From positions 1 to 64,000 of the forward strand of contig JAFREE010000013.1 of assembly GCA_019400425.1 (NCBI GenBank): a stretch of DNA of 64,000 nt, written 5' to 3'. The DNA comes from Hymenochaete sp. R1 (Eukaryota; Basidiomycota; Agaricomycetes; Hymenochaetales; Hymenochaetaceae). Numbering within the stretch: position 1 is the first letter of the stretch; each line of letters begins with the position of its first letter. Below the pieces are notes generated by a model. That model was not told the origin of the DNA and did not search any database. It was given only the letters and a program-made list of their open reading frames with translations. Position numbers and translations under genes: made by a program. Shown here piece by piece: positions 1-14,895 of this stretch.

Positions 1-207
1 TTATATTGAATTGAATGAGCCTCATTCATTTGGAGTGGTTCCTGATGAAGAGACTCGGATTTCATTCGAAAAGGAGATGGACGTTGTTGTGCTTAGTGGA
101 GCGATGTGGATAGGACAGAGACAGACACGTTTGATTGATAATATTTTGCTCGGGAATGAAAACAGGATATTGTATTAACATGATTGTAAGGACGTCTACT
201 AGTACGT

Positions 208-3473
<3,266 letters not shown>

Positions 3474-6400
3474 ATGGTCATGGCCCGTGGAACAGGACAT
3501 TCACCAGCAACTCCGTTTCCCAAGGCTGAGTTCACGCGTATTGCTGAAGACGAGAGGGAAAGTGTGACTGGCATCGGTGACAAGCAAGCGCTGTCATATG
3601 GCTGTAAGTCACCTCATTATCATCAGACTATGCCAGGCTGAAGTTACGGGTTAGTCAACAACGGTGACCCGTTCATGAGACCAGAGCACTATATCCGGTA
3701 CATTGGTGAGCTAGAGCATATGAATCTCCCGGAGTCCTTTAAAGCTAAGTAACTTTTTTGCAGAACCTTTAGAGCATGAATTATCGAGACAAGTGGAATA
3801 CGATATGGACGAGCAAGGTGACGAAAGCGCTTGCTAATCGCTTCCAGCAGTTGATTTAAACCATTTCAGATCAAGAATGGCTAGATGCAGTAAATAAGGA
3901 ACGCCGTGCTGAGCAGCTCAATACCGTCTCATATGAGAGTTTTGAGATAATTATGGACAGGCTAGAGAAAGAGTGGTTTGAACTGGTACGATATTATGAA
4001 GCCATGCAATGACTGCTCCTTGTAGTTGACTCGTTACTCTGACAGACCAAAAACATTCCTAAACCTGACATGGACGTGCCAACGGAGGACTCAATATGCA
4101 CGATTTGCGACGACGCAGAAGCGGAAAATAGCAATGCAATCGTTTTCTGTGATGGTTGTAATTTAGCTGTTCACCAAGGTGCATTTCTTGCAGCCCAAAG
4201 CTAAATTGGTTTACTAACAATAAATAGACTGCTATGGCGTACCCTATATCCCTGAAGGACAGTGGCTATGTCGTAAATGTACAGTATCCCCTGAGTCCAC
4301 TGTCGTAAGTCCGGGCCCTCTTCTTCGTACTATTAGGATTTAATCGTTATGTCAGTCTTGTGTCTTGTGCCCGAACGAAGGGGGTGCGTTTAAACAAACT
4401 GGAAATGGGGAATGGGTGCATCTGCTATGCGCAATATGGGTTCCAGAGACGCGTGTTGCCAACGAGGTGTTCATGGAACCTGTAACTGGAGTGGAACGGA
4501 TACCTAGACAGAGGTGGAAACTGGTATGAACTCGGCTGGTTTTGGGGTGTATTTAACTAATTCAATTCGATTCTCTGCCTAGAAATGCTCGATTTGCCGT
4601 ACTCAAAAGGGCGCGTGCATCCAATGCAACAAGGCAACTTGCTACATGGCTTTCCATGCGACTTGTGCGAGGCGAGAAAAGCTCCTTATGCCAATGAAAG
4701 CTGCTCATGGGTCGGAACCAGCTACGTTAGCTTGTTACTGTGCGAAGCATCTTCCCGTAAGTAATGCAGAATTTACTACTCGCTCGCATCGTTCAATATG
4801 CTCTTTCAGCCCGATCAACTCTCTATTCACGAGGCAGCTCTAGCTGAACTCGAAGAGACCGAAGGAACGAGCGCTAAAACCTCCAAAAAAGCCCGTGCTT
4901 ACGCGAAAAGCTACCAGCTTGGCCCGCCCCTCGTTCCAGCTATCATGGCCAACCGGATTTTGGAGTATACTAACCGAATAAAGATTAACAAAAAGGACTC
5001 ATTTGTGCATTTGATGTGCCGGTACTGGAGTCTGAAGCGCGAGGCGAGACGGGGCGCCCCTCTTTTGAAGAGACTACATCTTGAACCATGGTCCTCGGGT
5101 GATGGAAGTGATCAGAAAATAGAAGAGGTGGAAACGAAACTTGGGGTACGGCATTGCTTTGCGTAATTCTGTTGAAGAGACATTTTAAACCTTTCACAGT
5201 ACTTAAGACTTCTGCGAAAGGATCTGGAATCCGTTCGTCTACTGGCGGAGCTCGCGCGTAAGCGGGAGACCCAGAAACATAATCAAGCTAAAGTAATACA
5301 CGAAGTCATGTCCAAAGTTCTTTTCCCACACGCTCAGCCGATTCGAATAGCTTTTGACAAATTTACATCGTGTGTATCGCTTTGATATTCTGTTATCTGG
5401 GTACACAAGTCTAATCCATTTATAGGTCTGATCGTCACAACTATTTCAAAAATCCAGTATCAAAACTTCAGGTTCCTGATTATTTTGAAGTCATCAAGAA
5501 CCCTATGTGTTGGAACGTCATTGAATCGAAGCTCGATGCCAATGAATATTGGAATCTGAAGGATTTCCAAGTAAGAGGCTTTGTTTTACTTTCGATTGGT
5601 TGGAGTCCGTGCTTATGTTTCTCGTTTTCAGGATGATGTCGTACTCACTCTCAACAACGCGACAACCTATAATAAGCAGGATTCACCCATCTACAAAACT
5701 GCGACCCGGATGAAAGGAACAGCGCAGCGCATGTTCGACGACTTGAGCTCATTGCTCAGGCTTACAACCTCTCAAACCCTCGACGGCAAGCTAGGCGACC
5801 TCGAACCCCCTTCTTCCATCCTCACCCTCCTCAACTCCGCCACCGCTGTCGATGGTCCCGACCTTCCCATCATCCTCTCCAAGCCCCCTCTCGAGTCCAT
5901 CTTCTCATTCGAGCTCGGAAAATTGAAACCGCCACCTCCACCATCACCGCCCAAGCCGAAGAGGGACAGGAAAGCGGAGGCAGAAAGGCGGAAGCAGAGA
6001 GAACTAGATCGGGCTGCTGGATTTAGAGGGCCGCAACATCATCTGGTTCCGAGAACGCGACGGGAGCGGGCGAAAGCAGATGCTTTCGAGGCGGAGGCGA
6101 AGGTAGGGGACTCGCTGGCTCGGGATAACGACGTCAGGGTGTCGGGGCTTGAAGGAGAGCAAGGCCAACCGGGAACACGGGGCAGGCATGGGAGGTCGAA
6201 AAGGGAGAGAATCGTACTTCCCGGTCAGGGGGAGCAACCACCGGTAGTAGAGGATGTGGACACACAGAAATCGTTCAGTATGTTTGATGCGGGATGGATT
6301 TTGCCTAGCGATACGAGACGGCATGGGAGGGCGCCCAGACAGGATTTGCCACCCCCACGGAAGAGGGCAAAAACAGGTGCGTCCGCGCGGTTGAACTTGC

Positions 6401-7905
6401 CACTGGAAACATTTCCGAGATTGATTCAAATTTATGTTCAATGTTTAGACCGTCGTTCGACGCTTTCGCAAAGTACGCCGGCAACGGAGAACTTTACGAT
6501 CCCTGATTCACCTATTTTAACTACGCATGATATGGAATACGCTCACAAACGCGAATCCAGTGCGACCATCGACTTGTCCGACCCAATCAAATCGACAATA
6601 GACCTTGAGGCTCCAGTAGCAGGTCCTTCCTCTCTACCTCGAGACTCACCAATACCGTTTTTGATAAACACAACAGAGAAGCCAGAAGATCAAGTAAATG
6701 CAGTTGTAGAACCCGACACTTCTTCGCAAATTCCTTCGGAACCACATTCAGTAACAAGACCTCGGCGGTCCGACCCCAAGAAAAAGAAACCGGCGACAAT
6801 TATCATTGAAGAGATCGAAACGCCCGCGACGAGACGAGAAAAGTATCTGGCGCGAAAGCGACGGAGGGCGGAACAGAGGACAAGAGAGGAGGTAGAAGAA
6901 AGGGAAAGGTTGGGGTTAGCCCCTCCACCACAAACTACGACGACGACAAGTGGATACACTGATATGGACGCGGATGCGTCATGGGATCGAGCTTCCGAAT
7001 TGACGTCGCTCGCATCTGAGATCAGCGACGAAGACACGCGTCCAATTGAAGGAGCCAGAGATGATGGGTCAGGTGGAGAGCATCCGGCAGAATCATCGGA
7101 ATTGGAAGAGCTGGAAAATACGGATGTTGATAGTGAACTGGAAGATGAAGAGAGGGACGAGGATTTGACAACCGTATCTACAAAGGACGCTAGGAAAGCT
7201 GCATTGGAGGCGGGGATCGGGCCTGGTCCGACGTTGTTGCTTGAGAAGGGGCAGGTATTAGAGGGTGGTTCACTTGGTGAGCATACGACCTGGACTACAC
7301 ATTATCTCAAGTCTCATCTATTTCTGTTTCCTTTAATATATAAGTGTGGGCCAAGACCGGTGAGTCATTGGATCGTTTGAAAGTGTGATTTTGCATATAT
7401 TCAGCTTTTTTTACGTTCAGAAACGTATCCATGGTGGCCAGCTGTCGTGTTCGAAGATGACGACGACGAGCACGTACCGCAAAACCTAAAAGAGATGAAG
7501 AAGAGGCTGCCAAAGGACAAGATCCACTTGCTCGTGCAATTCTATGACAAAAATGGATCATGGTGAGAATAGCTTTTAGTCGTGATTACGTGCGAAGGTG
7601 GCTGATTGCAATGATGGATGATAGGAACTGGTTACCGCTTGAGAAGATCCGTTTGTTGAAGGAAGACGAAGGTAGGGATCGCTTTTTACGAGAGATCGGA
7701 GAGAAGTCTGATCCGCTGGATGTCTCTTCCTTTAGAGTGGGATCAAATGATGCTGAATGGTGCGTCGAAGCTGCAAAGATTCAAGAATACCAGAATACGG
7801 CAGGAGTGTCGGTCAGAATACGAGTAAGTGTCCTGGCCTCAAAATAGAAGCGAAAATGCTGACGGTCCTGCTTAGTCGAGCGTTGGCCGCAATGGAGATG
7901 GATGA
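3474..7905 (+). CDS. NTO1: NTO1/BRPF-like scaffold: Epl1-like, PHD-zinc knuckle-ePHD, bromodomain, PWWP
   Basis: Probable scaffold and reader subunit of a MYST/NuA3-type histone H3 acetyltransferase complex in the nucleus. After splicing, the N-terminus reads [20 protein letters not shown] and an Epl1-like helix region. It is followed by a PHD finger (CTICDD...[14 protein letters not shown], about 4095-4290), a zinc knuckle ([14 protein letters not shown]) and an extended PHD ([19 protein letters not shown], about 4580-4760). A bromodomain spans about 5330-5760 ([16 protein letters not shown]). A long charged, Pro/Ser-rich linker leads to a PWWP domain assembled over three exons ([17 protein letters not shown], about 7338-7640). 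There are about a dozen short introns and roughly 1,240 residues. The 3' end is uncertain: the best-supported splice stops at 7905, but an acidic frame stays open to 8044. Yeast Nto1 lacks the PWWP; animal BRPF proteins have it. Confidence 0.9.
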
Positions 7906-8372
7906 CAGCAATACGGATAAAGACAAGGACACGTCGTCTGAAGAAGCTGTAGTTGAGACTGAGACAACCGAGCCTGACGAAGTGGCCCAGGTCGTGGCTG
8001 GGGCTGGCGACACGCAAAATGAAGAGCTTGGGGCGCCTGCCTAAGCCTAAGAGTAAAATTGGTATTTTATATCGTTATTTGTATTAATATTGTAGTCCGC
8101 AATGTTGCGCACTTTTCTAAGAATGCAGTGATGGGACAACAAAAAAGCTGTGCACAGTACTCACTACTGTTATGGCTTGTTTACGCGCGAGCACCCAATT
8201 GAAGCCTCTCCGTTTTCTCCTCTCCTCAAGCAACTACCACCACCATCCATCCACCATCCACATTCTCCTCAAAAAAAGGGAACTTGTTCCGTTCAGCTCG
8301 TATATATATACGCTCACAGCTCTATCTTTTGCCGTCCAACTCTCTTTATTTTCTATTTTTATCTGAAAAAAA
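7906..8372. promoter_or_regulatory. Intergenic: 3' end of the NTO1-like gene and promoter of the next gene
   Basis: The left part (to 8044) is open in a second frame that encodes an acidic tail and may belong to the preceding gene. The right part has a pyrimidine-rich stretch and a TATATATATA tract at about 8301-8310, roughly 70 bp before the next ATG, which is plausible as a core promoter. Nothing else is recognisable. Confidence 0.4.
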
Positions 8373-9461
8373 ATGGGCCGTCCTCTTCTCTCAACCCTCA
8401 TCGCTCCAGCAGCAGCATCTGCCCCAGTGATAGCCTCAGCTCAGCCAGTGCGTGTCGCAGAACCAACCTCAGACTCGCAAGCGTCGCGATACGATCAATA
8501 TTACTACTGGAGCGAAGCCAATCCCTTCGACCCGGACGCAGATGAATTCTTCGAAGGTGATAATGCCGTCTACGAAGCCTTCCTCCCTCCGAACAGCGGC
8601 GAAAATGCGGCGCAGGAGCTACAAAATGGGCAGAATGGAGACGATGGAACCCGCGTTGAGATTTCGGAGCAGCGTCTGGCAGTTCGAAGCCGTCTTTTGC
8701 GCGCTGCGCAGGCTAACGCGGTCATCAACGCTGAACCTGCAACGGAGGAGTCCATGCGTCCAGACCTTGTCGCTTCCTCCGGAGATGATTCGTCTTCAGC
8801 GGGAAGTTCAGTCTCAAGCAGTGGGCGCACAACACCCTCAGAGGGGGTGACCTTATCCCTTCCGCCGCCGACGAGGAACTCGCAAGATATGGAAAGGCGG
8901 TGGGAGATCATGTACGAGGGCCCGCACCCTCAAGAACAACCGTCTTCAACGATGATGTCTTCTGAGATCGACGAGCCTTCGTCACCCTTCGAGAGAAATT
9001 TCGACGCCTGGTTCGGAAGTTCGATATCGACGGACCATCCTATTTCGTCGATGTCAATGCGTACTGATATGCAACCGTTCAATATTCCTGACTCGCCCAT
9101 GCCAGCTCCCGCGCAACCGGTCTCGATCCCTCTAACTCCGCCCTCGCTGACTTCCAATCGAAACATAACCACTCAGGATAATCACAATAACCACCTCGGT
9201 AGTGCTGCGATTGATATTCCAGTTTCACCGAGTCCGCGACAGCGACAAGCGTATGGATCTATAGGCTCGCCAATGACGCCTCCGGGAAGTGTGACGCCAA
9301 GGTTTCTGACTTGGGGAGAGCCTGGTGGAAGGCAACGCCCCAGAGCCATGGATATGAGCCCGTCCCCGATGCCTGCGGGACCGTTGGGATCTATGAGGAC
9401 GTCGAGGATGGTTGTATCATATGTTGCACCTGTGACGCCGACGCTGGGCGTCCATCAGTAG
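8373..9461 (+). CDS. Ser/Pro-rich hypothetical protein, intronless
   Basis: A 362-residue single-exon frame whose start codon sits in a strong context (aaaaaaATGGG). I do not recognise the family. The protein is low in complexity: an N-terminal Ala-rich segment, an acidic aromatic patch (YDQYYYWSEANPFDPDADEF, residues about 36-55), and then a long disordered Ser/Pro/Thr-rich region with many SP and TP dipeptides (for example PDSPMPAP and SPMTPPGSVTP). These look like targets for proline-directed kinases, though that is inference. There is no signal peptide, membrane segment or catalytic motif. The lack of introns is unusual among neighbours that carry many. It could be a regulatory or adaptor protein. 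Coding status is supported by the length of the frame and a biased amino-acid composition, not by homology. Confidence 0.7.
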   Translation: MGRPLLSTLIAPAAASAPVIASAQPVRVAEPTSDSQASRYDQYYYWSEANPFDPDADEFFEGDNAVYEAFLPPNSGENAAQELQNGQNGDDGTRVEISEQRLAVRSRLLRAAQANAVINAEPATEESMRPDLVASSGDDSSSAGSSVSSSGRTTPSEGVTLSLPPPTRNSQDMERRWEIMYEGPHPQEQPSSTMMSSEIDEPSSPFERNFDAWFGSSISTDHPISSMSMRTDMQPFNIPDSPMPAPAQPVSIPLTPPSLTSNRNITTQDNHNNHLGSAAIDIPVSPSPRQRQAYGSIGSPMTPPGSVTPRFLTWGEPGGRQRPRAMDMSPSPMPAGPLGSMRTSRMVVSYVAPVTPTLGVHQ

Positions 9462-10036
9462 TGCAGGAAGCAAGGATCTTCACCTGATGCTTTTGTTGGT
9501 GACTGTCGTTTCTAAAAAAGTATAACCTTCGTCTCACCCTTGTGTTTGATTATGCATGCCTTTTTGATGTCCACCTTCGTTTTGTGCCCTTCCTTCTAAT
9601 TCACATTCCCGTCCGGGCCGTTCCATCGACATGCTCTGTGTATTGTCTGTCCCGTCTTTGTATCGGGAGTTTGCTCGACTTCTTGCTGCTGACTGATATC
9701 CGCTATCCTTTTCTTTCTTTGTTTCGTATGGAGGCTCCTTCGCGTTCCTATTGATATTGGCTTGTATGTGTCTGTATGTGGATAAAAGTTGTTAATGTGG
9801 AAATTATTGGTATAAAAAAAGAAAAGACTAGGCTGAGAGACTGGAGCTGTGGCTGCGGATAGACTCGGAGACGCGTGACTTGCTGAAGCTTTGTCTCGTC
9901 ATTACATTCTCTCCTCTGGCCAGCACCAGTGTCCTCAACATCTTCCGTTTACATCCTCCCGACGACGACGACGACGACGACGGTTCATTTATATCTTCCG
10001 ACGGTGACGACGTAGAAACGTCTTGCTTTTTAGTAG
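9462..10036. promoter_or_regulatory. Intergenic region upstream of the deubiquitinase gene
   Basis: No gene is seen in this 575-bp gap between two + strand genes. It contains a perfect trinucleotide microsatellite, (GAC)7 at 9961-9981, about 55 bp before the next start codon and so possibly within the 5' UTR. Confidence 0.4.
9961..9981. repeat. (GAC)7 microsatellite
   Basis: Seven perfect GAC units in the leader region of the deubiquitinase gene. It is probably length-polymorphic; no function can be assigned. Confidence 0.9.
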
Positions 10037-13000
10037 ATGCCATCTGTCTCTGTCCTTTCCCCATCTTCAACCCACACTCACGGCCTCGGTCTCGGCGTAT
10101 CCAACCTGGACGCATCTACTTCAAACAACGGCGCACGCTCCCGCTCATCAACCTCGTCTTCTACAGACCCTTCAGCTTCCTTGCGCCTGAAGTCAGAAGC
10201 AACTGTTGCTGAGACCAAGGATGAAGTGCACAAGCTCGTTCAGTCCTTCCACGGCGCATCAGCACTCTCCCTCCTCCGCCTCGCCCACGACCAGGCCGTC
10301 AACGGCTTTTCTCTTGAACGTGAAGGAAATACCCGTGGTGCATACAAGTCATTACTCACTGCTGCTGAAATCAGCAGAGTGATTTTGAAACATTCCGAGT
10401 TTCTGGGGGAGAAATCAGGGAAGAAGGGTGTGGTTTGGAAGGAGTTTAATGAATACCAACAGGTACGTCGTGGATCTCGCTTTCGCTGTCTTATATAAGT
10501 TTGGGCTGACTGAGATGTGATATTGTAGTCATACGGATTAATGGTAAACATGAAGGCAAAGGAACTGCAGGATAAACTTGTGGATCTGGAGAGAGAAAGA
10601 GAGAAGGTCCAAGCGTACGTGGTTCATGTTCCCCCTTGGCTTTATGCCAAATCATGAGTATTAACCAAAGCCTTGTGTTCCTCCCTTTTCATTTGATATA
10701 ATAGTGAAAGTGATCAGCTGCAAGCCAGCACGTCCTTGTCTTCTGTGAAGGATCGAGTACGTGCCCTTCAAGAGAACGGTCTGAACGTCCAGACCACGAA
10801 ACGCATATCACGAGAACTAGCCTCGCCCGTGACATCTACGACCTCGCCATCGTTGGACTGGAAGTCAAATTCAATCAGTCGAGTACCTTCTCAGAACACT
10901 GGGTCAACCGCCACTGGTGGCGCCGTAGCGTCGGGATATGTACATACTCACCCAAGCGCAGTGACAAATCATGCCACAGGCTCCTCCATCCACTCATTGA
11001 TCGCGACGTCCACTATCAGCTCACCGTCGCCCACCTCAGAGTCCCCCCGATTTTCCCATCTCTCACTCTCAGAGTTCAATAATAACTTCCCTTCGATCGA
11101 TGAGCTCGACGAGGGCATGAACGCAGCCGTGCGGAGCTTGCCTTCTGTGCCCGCCTATAAACCAGGTAGTGGCATAATCCCTCCGACGTCCCCTACCATT
11201 TTTCATCGGTTCCCTTCAGTGGACTTGGAGCCAAGAATTCGCCCGGCCAGCACACCGATTACGCCAACGCTGAATGGTCTGCCCAGCCGCCCGCCATCGC
11301 CTAATCGACTTCCACCACAACGTAGCCCTCTTTCTCCAACGATCCTTCCTAAGCCGATGAAACTTACAATGACGGGCAGCTCGTCTTCCACGCGTGCGTC
11401 GCCGGCGGGGTCCTCCCCGCTCAACACTGGTAGCCAGTCGCCTCGAGCACGCGTAATCGAATTACCGGTGACGAACATGATCCAACCAAAGACGTTGCGA
11501 GATTACCTAAATCGTTCGAATGAAGTGAATCTGTTATTGATTGATGTGCGGACCAGGAAGGAGTTTGAGAGTTGTCACATGAAGACGGACTTGGTGATGT
11601 GTTTGGAACCACATGTGTTGCTTCGCGATGGGTGAGTGCTCGTTTTTCGGATTTGTGCTTCCTTCAGGTTTGATTGCCTTCGTGGATCATTAAGTGAATG
11701 ACACATCATCGATTAACACGATTCGGCTGTTTTGGTTTGTTCTAGGATGACGAGTGACAAACTCGAAGATGCTCTCGCTGTCGCGCCGCCGCACGAATTA
11801 AACCTCTTCCGTGATCGGGCCTCATACGATCTTGTCGTCCTCTACGACGCCGACTCCGAGTCCTTTGGATCCTCGCTCAGCCCAATATCCACCGCCGTCC
11901 GCGTCATTTACGAGACCGCATTCCATGATGCGCTTAAACGTCCGCCGGTGTTGCTCGTTGGTGGGTTGAAAGGTTGGCGAACGATCTTCCCGAACGATGT
12001 TTTATCGAGCGATATGGGCTCTTCGCCTTTGGACTTGCCTATGGAGCGGATGAAGACGTATTCGACATCGTCGGGATCAAGCAGCATGAATGGAAGCTCG
12101 TACACATCGTACACGCCTCCTTCGGCACCAACATATACTTCACCAAATGGGCAAGAAGTGCTGGTTTCGCCTGTTATTGGTCAAGGAACTGAGTATAGGT
12201 CTCCGAACACAATTGCCGGGTCGAGATCACCGTACTCGATGGATCAGATCCCAGAGATGAATGGGTAAGTGCACTGTCAGGGGAAAAATGTCGTCAAAGA
12301 AGCGTATCTTGAAGTACTGATTGGATTTTTTTTGGATCTGCGCCTTATTTACGGGCTGTTTTAGAATTCCGTTGGAAGTGAATGGGAAACAAGCTCCGGG
12401 CGTACCTGAGCAAAGACGACTGTTGAGGAAACCGGCGATGTCGAGGCCACCGTCAACTTCTTCAATCACCTTTAACACAAGAGGACTCTATGATAATGTA
12501 TGCCTCAACTTAACTTTTTTTTTCAACTTCTCCGACTAATGGTTCTGCAGTCAAGCCCATATTTGAATGGAGCGCAAGCATCGAGTTCATCATTGATTAC
12601 ATACCCTCAGCACCCGCGTCAGTCTTCAAGCTTCTCTCTACAAGGTCAACCGACCGCCGTTGTCTCCCCACCACCACCAGCCTCAATCAACCCATCACTT
12701 GCTCGGCGGAGAGGAAGTGATTACGTTGATCAGTCTGAACAGGCTGTCTCATCCTTTGCCAACCGTCCCGCCCTTAATTATCCGGATCTCACGACTCAGC
12801 ACGTAGTTCGACCTCCACCTATCGCGGCTCCGCCGTCAGAACGACAAGATCACCGACGTGCCTCGGCTCATGGACACACGGGACACCGTGATCGTGCATC
12901 AGCCCTTGACGGTCCTCGTCCTCCCACGATCAGCTCTGACTATCCGGTTTCATATTGGCCCGACAACCAGATTTCGACCGCAGGGTTGAAGAACATGGGG

Positions 13001-14316
13001 AATACGTGCTACATGAACTCAACAATTCAGTGTTTGAGTGCAACGATCCCGTTCTCGAGGTTCTTCACGGACGGGCGATGGAAGGGTGCAGTAAATATGG
13101 TCAACTTGTTGGGGACGAAGGGACATTTGGCGGCGGCGTTTGCGTCGATATTGCACGATTTGTGGCACCAGGAGTCGCCGGTTATAATACCGAATTCGTT
13201 TAGGGTGCGTGAGCATTATCATTTTTAGAAACTTTTTGGCCACTCACAACCCGCCGATTAATTGTAGAAATCTGTATGCTCTGTAAGGTCAGGACAGCAA
13301 TTTGCAGGATCGGAGCAACACGATTCACAAGAGTTTCTCAACTTCCTCCTGGATGGGCTGCACGAAGATCTCAACCGTGTCCTAACCAAAGCTCCCGTCA
13401 AGCGCACACCAGAGGAGGAAGCCGAACTCGAAATCCTCCCACAGCAAATAGCAAGTCAACAAGAATGGGATATCTACCGCATGCGCGACAACAGCGTTGT
13501 GGTGGACTTCTTCCAGGGCCAGTTCCGAAATAAGCTACAATGTTTGACGTGCAAGAAGACGTCGACGACTTATAATTCATTCATGTACTTGACCCTCCCA
13601 ATCCCGAGTGGGAGATATTCGAAGGCTACGTTGCATCAGTGTTTGGAAGCGTTCGTGCAAGAGGAAGTTATGGAGAAAGACGACGCTTGGTGAGAGCGAA
13701 ACTTGGGTTATCGAAGGAACGAAGGGACTGATCTGACTGTACTATTCCAGGCATTGCCCCCACTGCAAGACCCTCCGCAAAGCTACCAAACAACTCTCCC
13801 TCTCCCGTCTTCCGCCCGTCCTCCTTATCCACCTCAAGCGCTTCACAACAAAGGGTCACTTTACCGACAAGCTCGAAACGTTCATTGACTTCCCACTTCG
13901 TGGGCTCGATCTGACGAACTACATGCCTCCGCCGCTGCCTCCGGGCGTTGACCGCAAACGGAGCGCGCCAATCTCGCTCGATGACCCCAGGTCGCAGGTG
14001 CCGCCGTATCGTTATGACCTATATGCGGTGACAAACCATTTCGGGACGCTGAGTAGTGGGCATTGTGAGTTCTCTTATCGGCATTGATCTTTATTTATTC
14101 AGAGTCTAACGAACTTGACATTATAGATACGGCGTTCATCAACTCACGGGGGAACTGGCTCTACTGCGACGATAGTCGGATATCCCCCGCGGACGCAAAG
14201 GAAGTCGTGGTTCGTTTAGCCCTACTTACCAGAGTTTATTACTTTCGTTCCTGACTTTTTACGTTCCGCAGGGAAAGCCAGCATATGTCTTGTACTACAA
14301 AAGAGTGCAGGGGTAG
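10037..14316 (+). CDS. Ubiquitin carboxyl-terminal hydrolase of Doa4/USP8 type, with rhodanese-like domain
   Basis: Cysteine protease that removes ubiquitin from substrates; Doa4 and USP8 relatives act on endosomal ESCRT cargo. About 1,200 residues in some ten exons. The N-terminal part (to about residue 180) is helical and resembles the MIT-like dimerisation region of USP8. A rhodanese-like domain (about 11480-12000) shows LLLIDVRTRKEFE and ends LLVGGLKGWR, but the position of the catalytic Cys loop reads VVLYDADSES, so it looks enzymatically dead, as in USP8. The USP core starts with the Cys box GLKNMGNTCYMNS (about 12980) and has zinc-ribbon pairs CLTC (13544) and CPHC (13753). It ends with the His box NHFGTLSSGHYTAF and YCDDSRIS. 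All catalytic positions are present. The linker is Ser/Pro-rich. The start is the first in-frame ATG; its context is not strong. Confidence 0.9.
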
Positions 14317-14895
14317 TAAAACTGGCAGTTTCGTCTTGTTGATCTTCTGGCTTATATCCATCTCGTTCGCTTATTCTTCAGTACTAGCTTTCTCTACTTT
14401 ACACATGATCTTTCGTCCCCTTTCGTGGAAACCCTACAATCCATCACTCAGACTTTCCTCCTTTTTTGGCCTTTCCTCTTTACCTTTCTTAAAGTTCTTG
14501 TATTACTTGTTCACGCGTTGTTTTGTTGCAGAGATACACCCAGAATCAGCGTCGTCGTTTAGCGCTTTTAATTTGTCCCTCTTTCGATTTTTTCAATTTC
14601 ACAACAACAGGAATGATTCGAAATGTAATAAGTACATGTGGAGTTCAGCAGAGCCATTTGAGAATTGTTTGAGGACATCTACTTTATATGATGGGATGGA
14701 AAGTGCAGACCAGGAAAACCGAATTCTACGCATTTCCGTATGAAGCGCCTACAAAAGAAAATGAATAAATAAAAACTGATAAAAAAGCCAAAAGTGTATG
14801 TAGTAGCATATGACAATTCCAATGCGGCACTCGAGTGTTAAACTCAGAAAATTTCCAAGAAACTATGCAATAATTCGGAAGGACCTCTTCGGCAT
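14317..14895. other. Convergent intergenic region
   Basis: The 3' regions of the deubiquitinase (+) and the SNT2-like gene (-). An open frame on + (to about 14743) is Ser/Phe-rich with no recognisable domain and probably represents a T-rich 3' UTR. Nothing else is supported. Confidence 0.5.

Noticed and set aside
6004..6441. 145-codon antisense frame in the NTO1-like gene
   Set aside because: It is a shadow of the Arg/Glu-rich linker; the sense strand has a clear gene model.
14317..14743. Open frame on the + strand after the deubiquitinase stop codon
   Set aside because: Phe/Ser/Leu-rich translation of a T-rich 3' UTR. The deubiquitinase already ends normally after the His box and YYKRVQG.
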